Positions 27,033-27,231 of a stretch of 27,231 bases of DNA are shown piece by piece. The DNA is from CAZAMP01 sp964486455 (lineage in GTDB: Bacteria > Eisenbacteria > RBG-16-71-46 > CAZAMP01). The stretch spans positions 1-27,231 of the forward strand of contig CAZAMP010000054.1 of NCBI GenBank assembly GCA_964486455.1, given 5' to 3'. A model generated the notes under the pieces. It was given only the letters and a program-made list of their open reading frames with translations, was not told the origin of the DNA and ran no database searches. A program made the translations under genes and the position numbers. Each line of letters starts with the position of its first letter. Position 1 is the stretch's first letter.

Positions 27033-27122
27033 GCGCGGAGTCGGGGGTTCTCGCCGGCTCCGCGCTCACTTCGTTCGCTCGCGCAGACGCGAGTCGCCTT
27101 GCGAGAACCCCCGCCTCCGCGC
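27033..27122. repeat. Long imperfect inverted repeat (possible terminator/REP-like element) after the 2-oxoacid oxidoreductase operon
   Basis: Two 21-base arms (27033-27053 and 27102-27122) pair with one mismatch. The loop contains a second hairpin, CTCGCG-CAGA-CGCGAG (27078-27093), and a 'CGCTCACTTCGTTCGCTCG' stretch partly repeated at 27132-27148. No T-run follows. It begins six bases after the operon's stop codon and may end or stabilise its transcript; the internal motif resembles dispersed palindromic repeats of GC-rich genomes. Confidence 0.6.
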
Positions 27123-27231
27123 TGCCTCCCCCGCGCACTTCGTTCTCTAGCTGGCAGATCGATCTTCTCGCAAGGCTGTAGCGACCAGAAAGTTTGTCCA
27201 CGATTCCACCGGTTAATTGCGTGACATGTCA

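Overview
This 27.2-kb window is GC-rich, gene-dense bacterial chromosome with no rRNA, tRNA, CRISPR array, phage or insertion sequence that I can see. Three secreted proteins share a C-terminal tail (…SG-x-YFV-x-L…R-x-x-LxR/K) of the FlgD-like/sorting-domain type. One of them carries cysteine 'GACC' repeats and parallel beta-helix modules. Both traits are common in Fibrobacteres-Chlorobi-Bacteroidetes-related candidate phyla such as Eisenbacteria, Latescibacteria and Krumholzibacteria, so I infer a diderm of that kind. Two ferredoxin-dependent 2-oxoacid oxidoreductases point to an anaerobic or facultative lifestyle. The phylum call is inference from domain style, not a measured placement.

Layout. 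1-1543 (+): the end of a sulfotransferase-family gene, then a class IV aminotransferase. 1662-7099 (-): an apparent operon of a cyclic-nucleotide-binding-domain protein, pyruvate:ferredoxin oxidoreductase (nifJ) and a dihydroorotate-dehydrogenase-like flavoprotein, with a candidate promoter at one end and a strong intrinsic terminator at the other. 7190-11360 (+): two large secreted beta-helix proteins, the first interrupted by one in-frame TAG. 11535-14135 (+): valyl-tRNA synthetase of the archaeal/actinobacterial type. 14181-14592 (-): thioredoxin. 14853-16250 (-): a sigma54 enhancer-binding regulator with a PAS sensor. Divergent from it, 16548-21332 (+) is an envelope operon: RND/MMPL exporter, LolA-like periplasmic protein, outer-membrane beta-barrel, DUF2892 membrane protein and a 28-residue membrane peptide. 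21468-21740 (-): a 90-residue secreted protein with the sorting tail. 21891-23810 (-): a CoA-transferase fused to a GNAT domain. 24203-27027 (+): a two-gene 2-oxoacid:ferredoxin oxidoreductase with fused subunits. The window ends in a long hairpin repeat.

The most interesting unit is the sigma54 module. The intergenic region at 16251-16547 has a sigma54 promoter with exact GG-N10-GC geometry at 16478-16494. TGTTGCA/TGCAACA half-sites lie about 145-205 bp upstream of the predicted start, where enhancer sites belong, and the next gene encodes the enhancer-binding protein. This predicts a signal-responsive, sigma54-controlled lipid, lipoprotein or hydrophobic-substrate export system spanning inner membrane, periplasm and outer membrane. 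Other points of interest are the amber-interrupted beta-helix gene, the 28-residue peptide that ends at a UGA followed by a hairpin, a perfect 19-bp palindrome before the CoA-transferase, and the free-standing sorting tail on a 90-residue protein.
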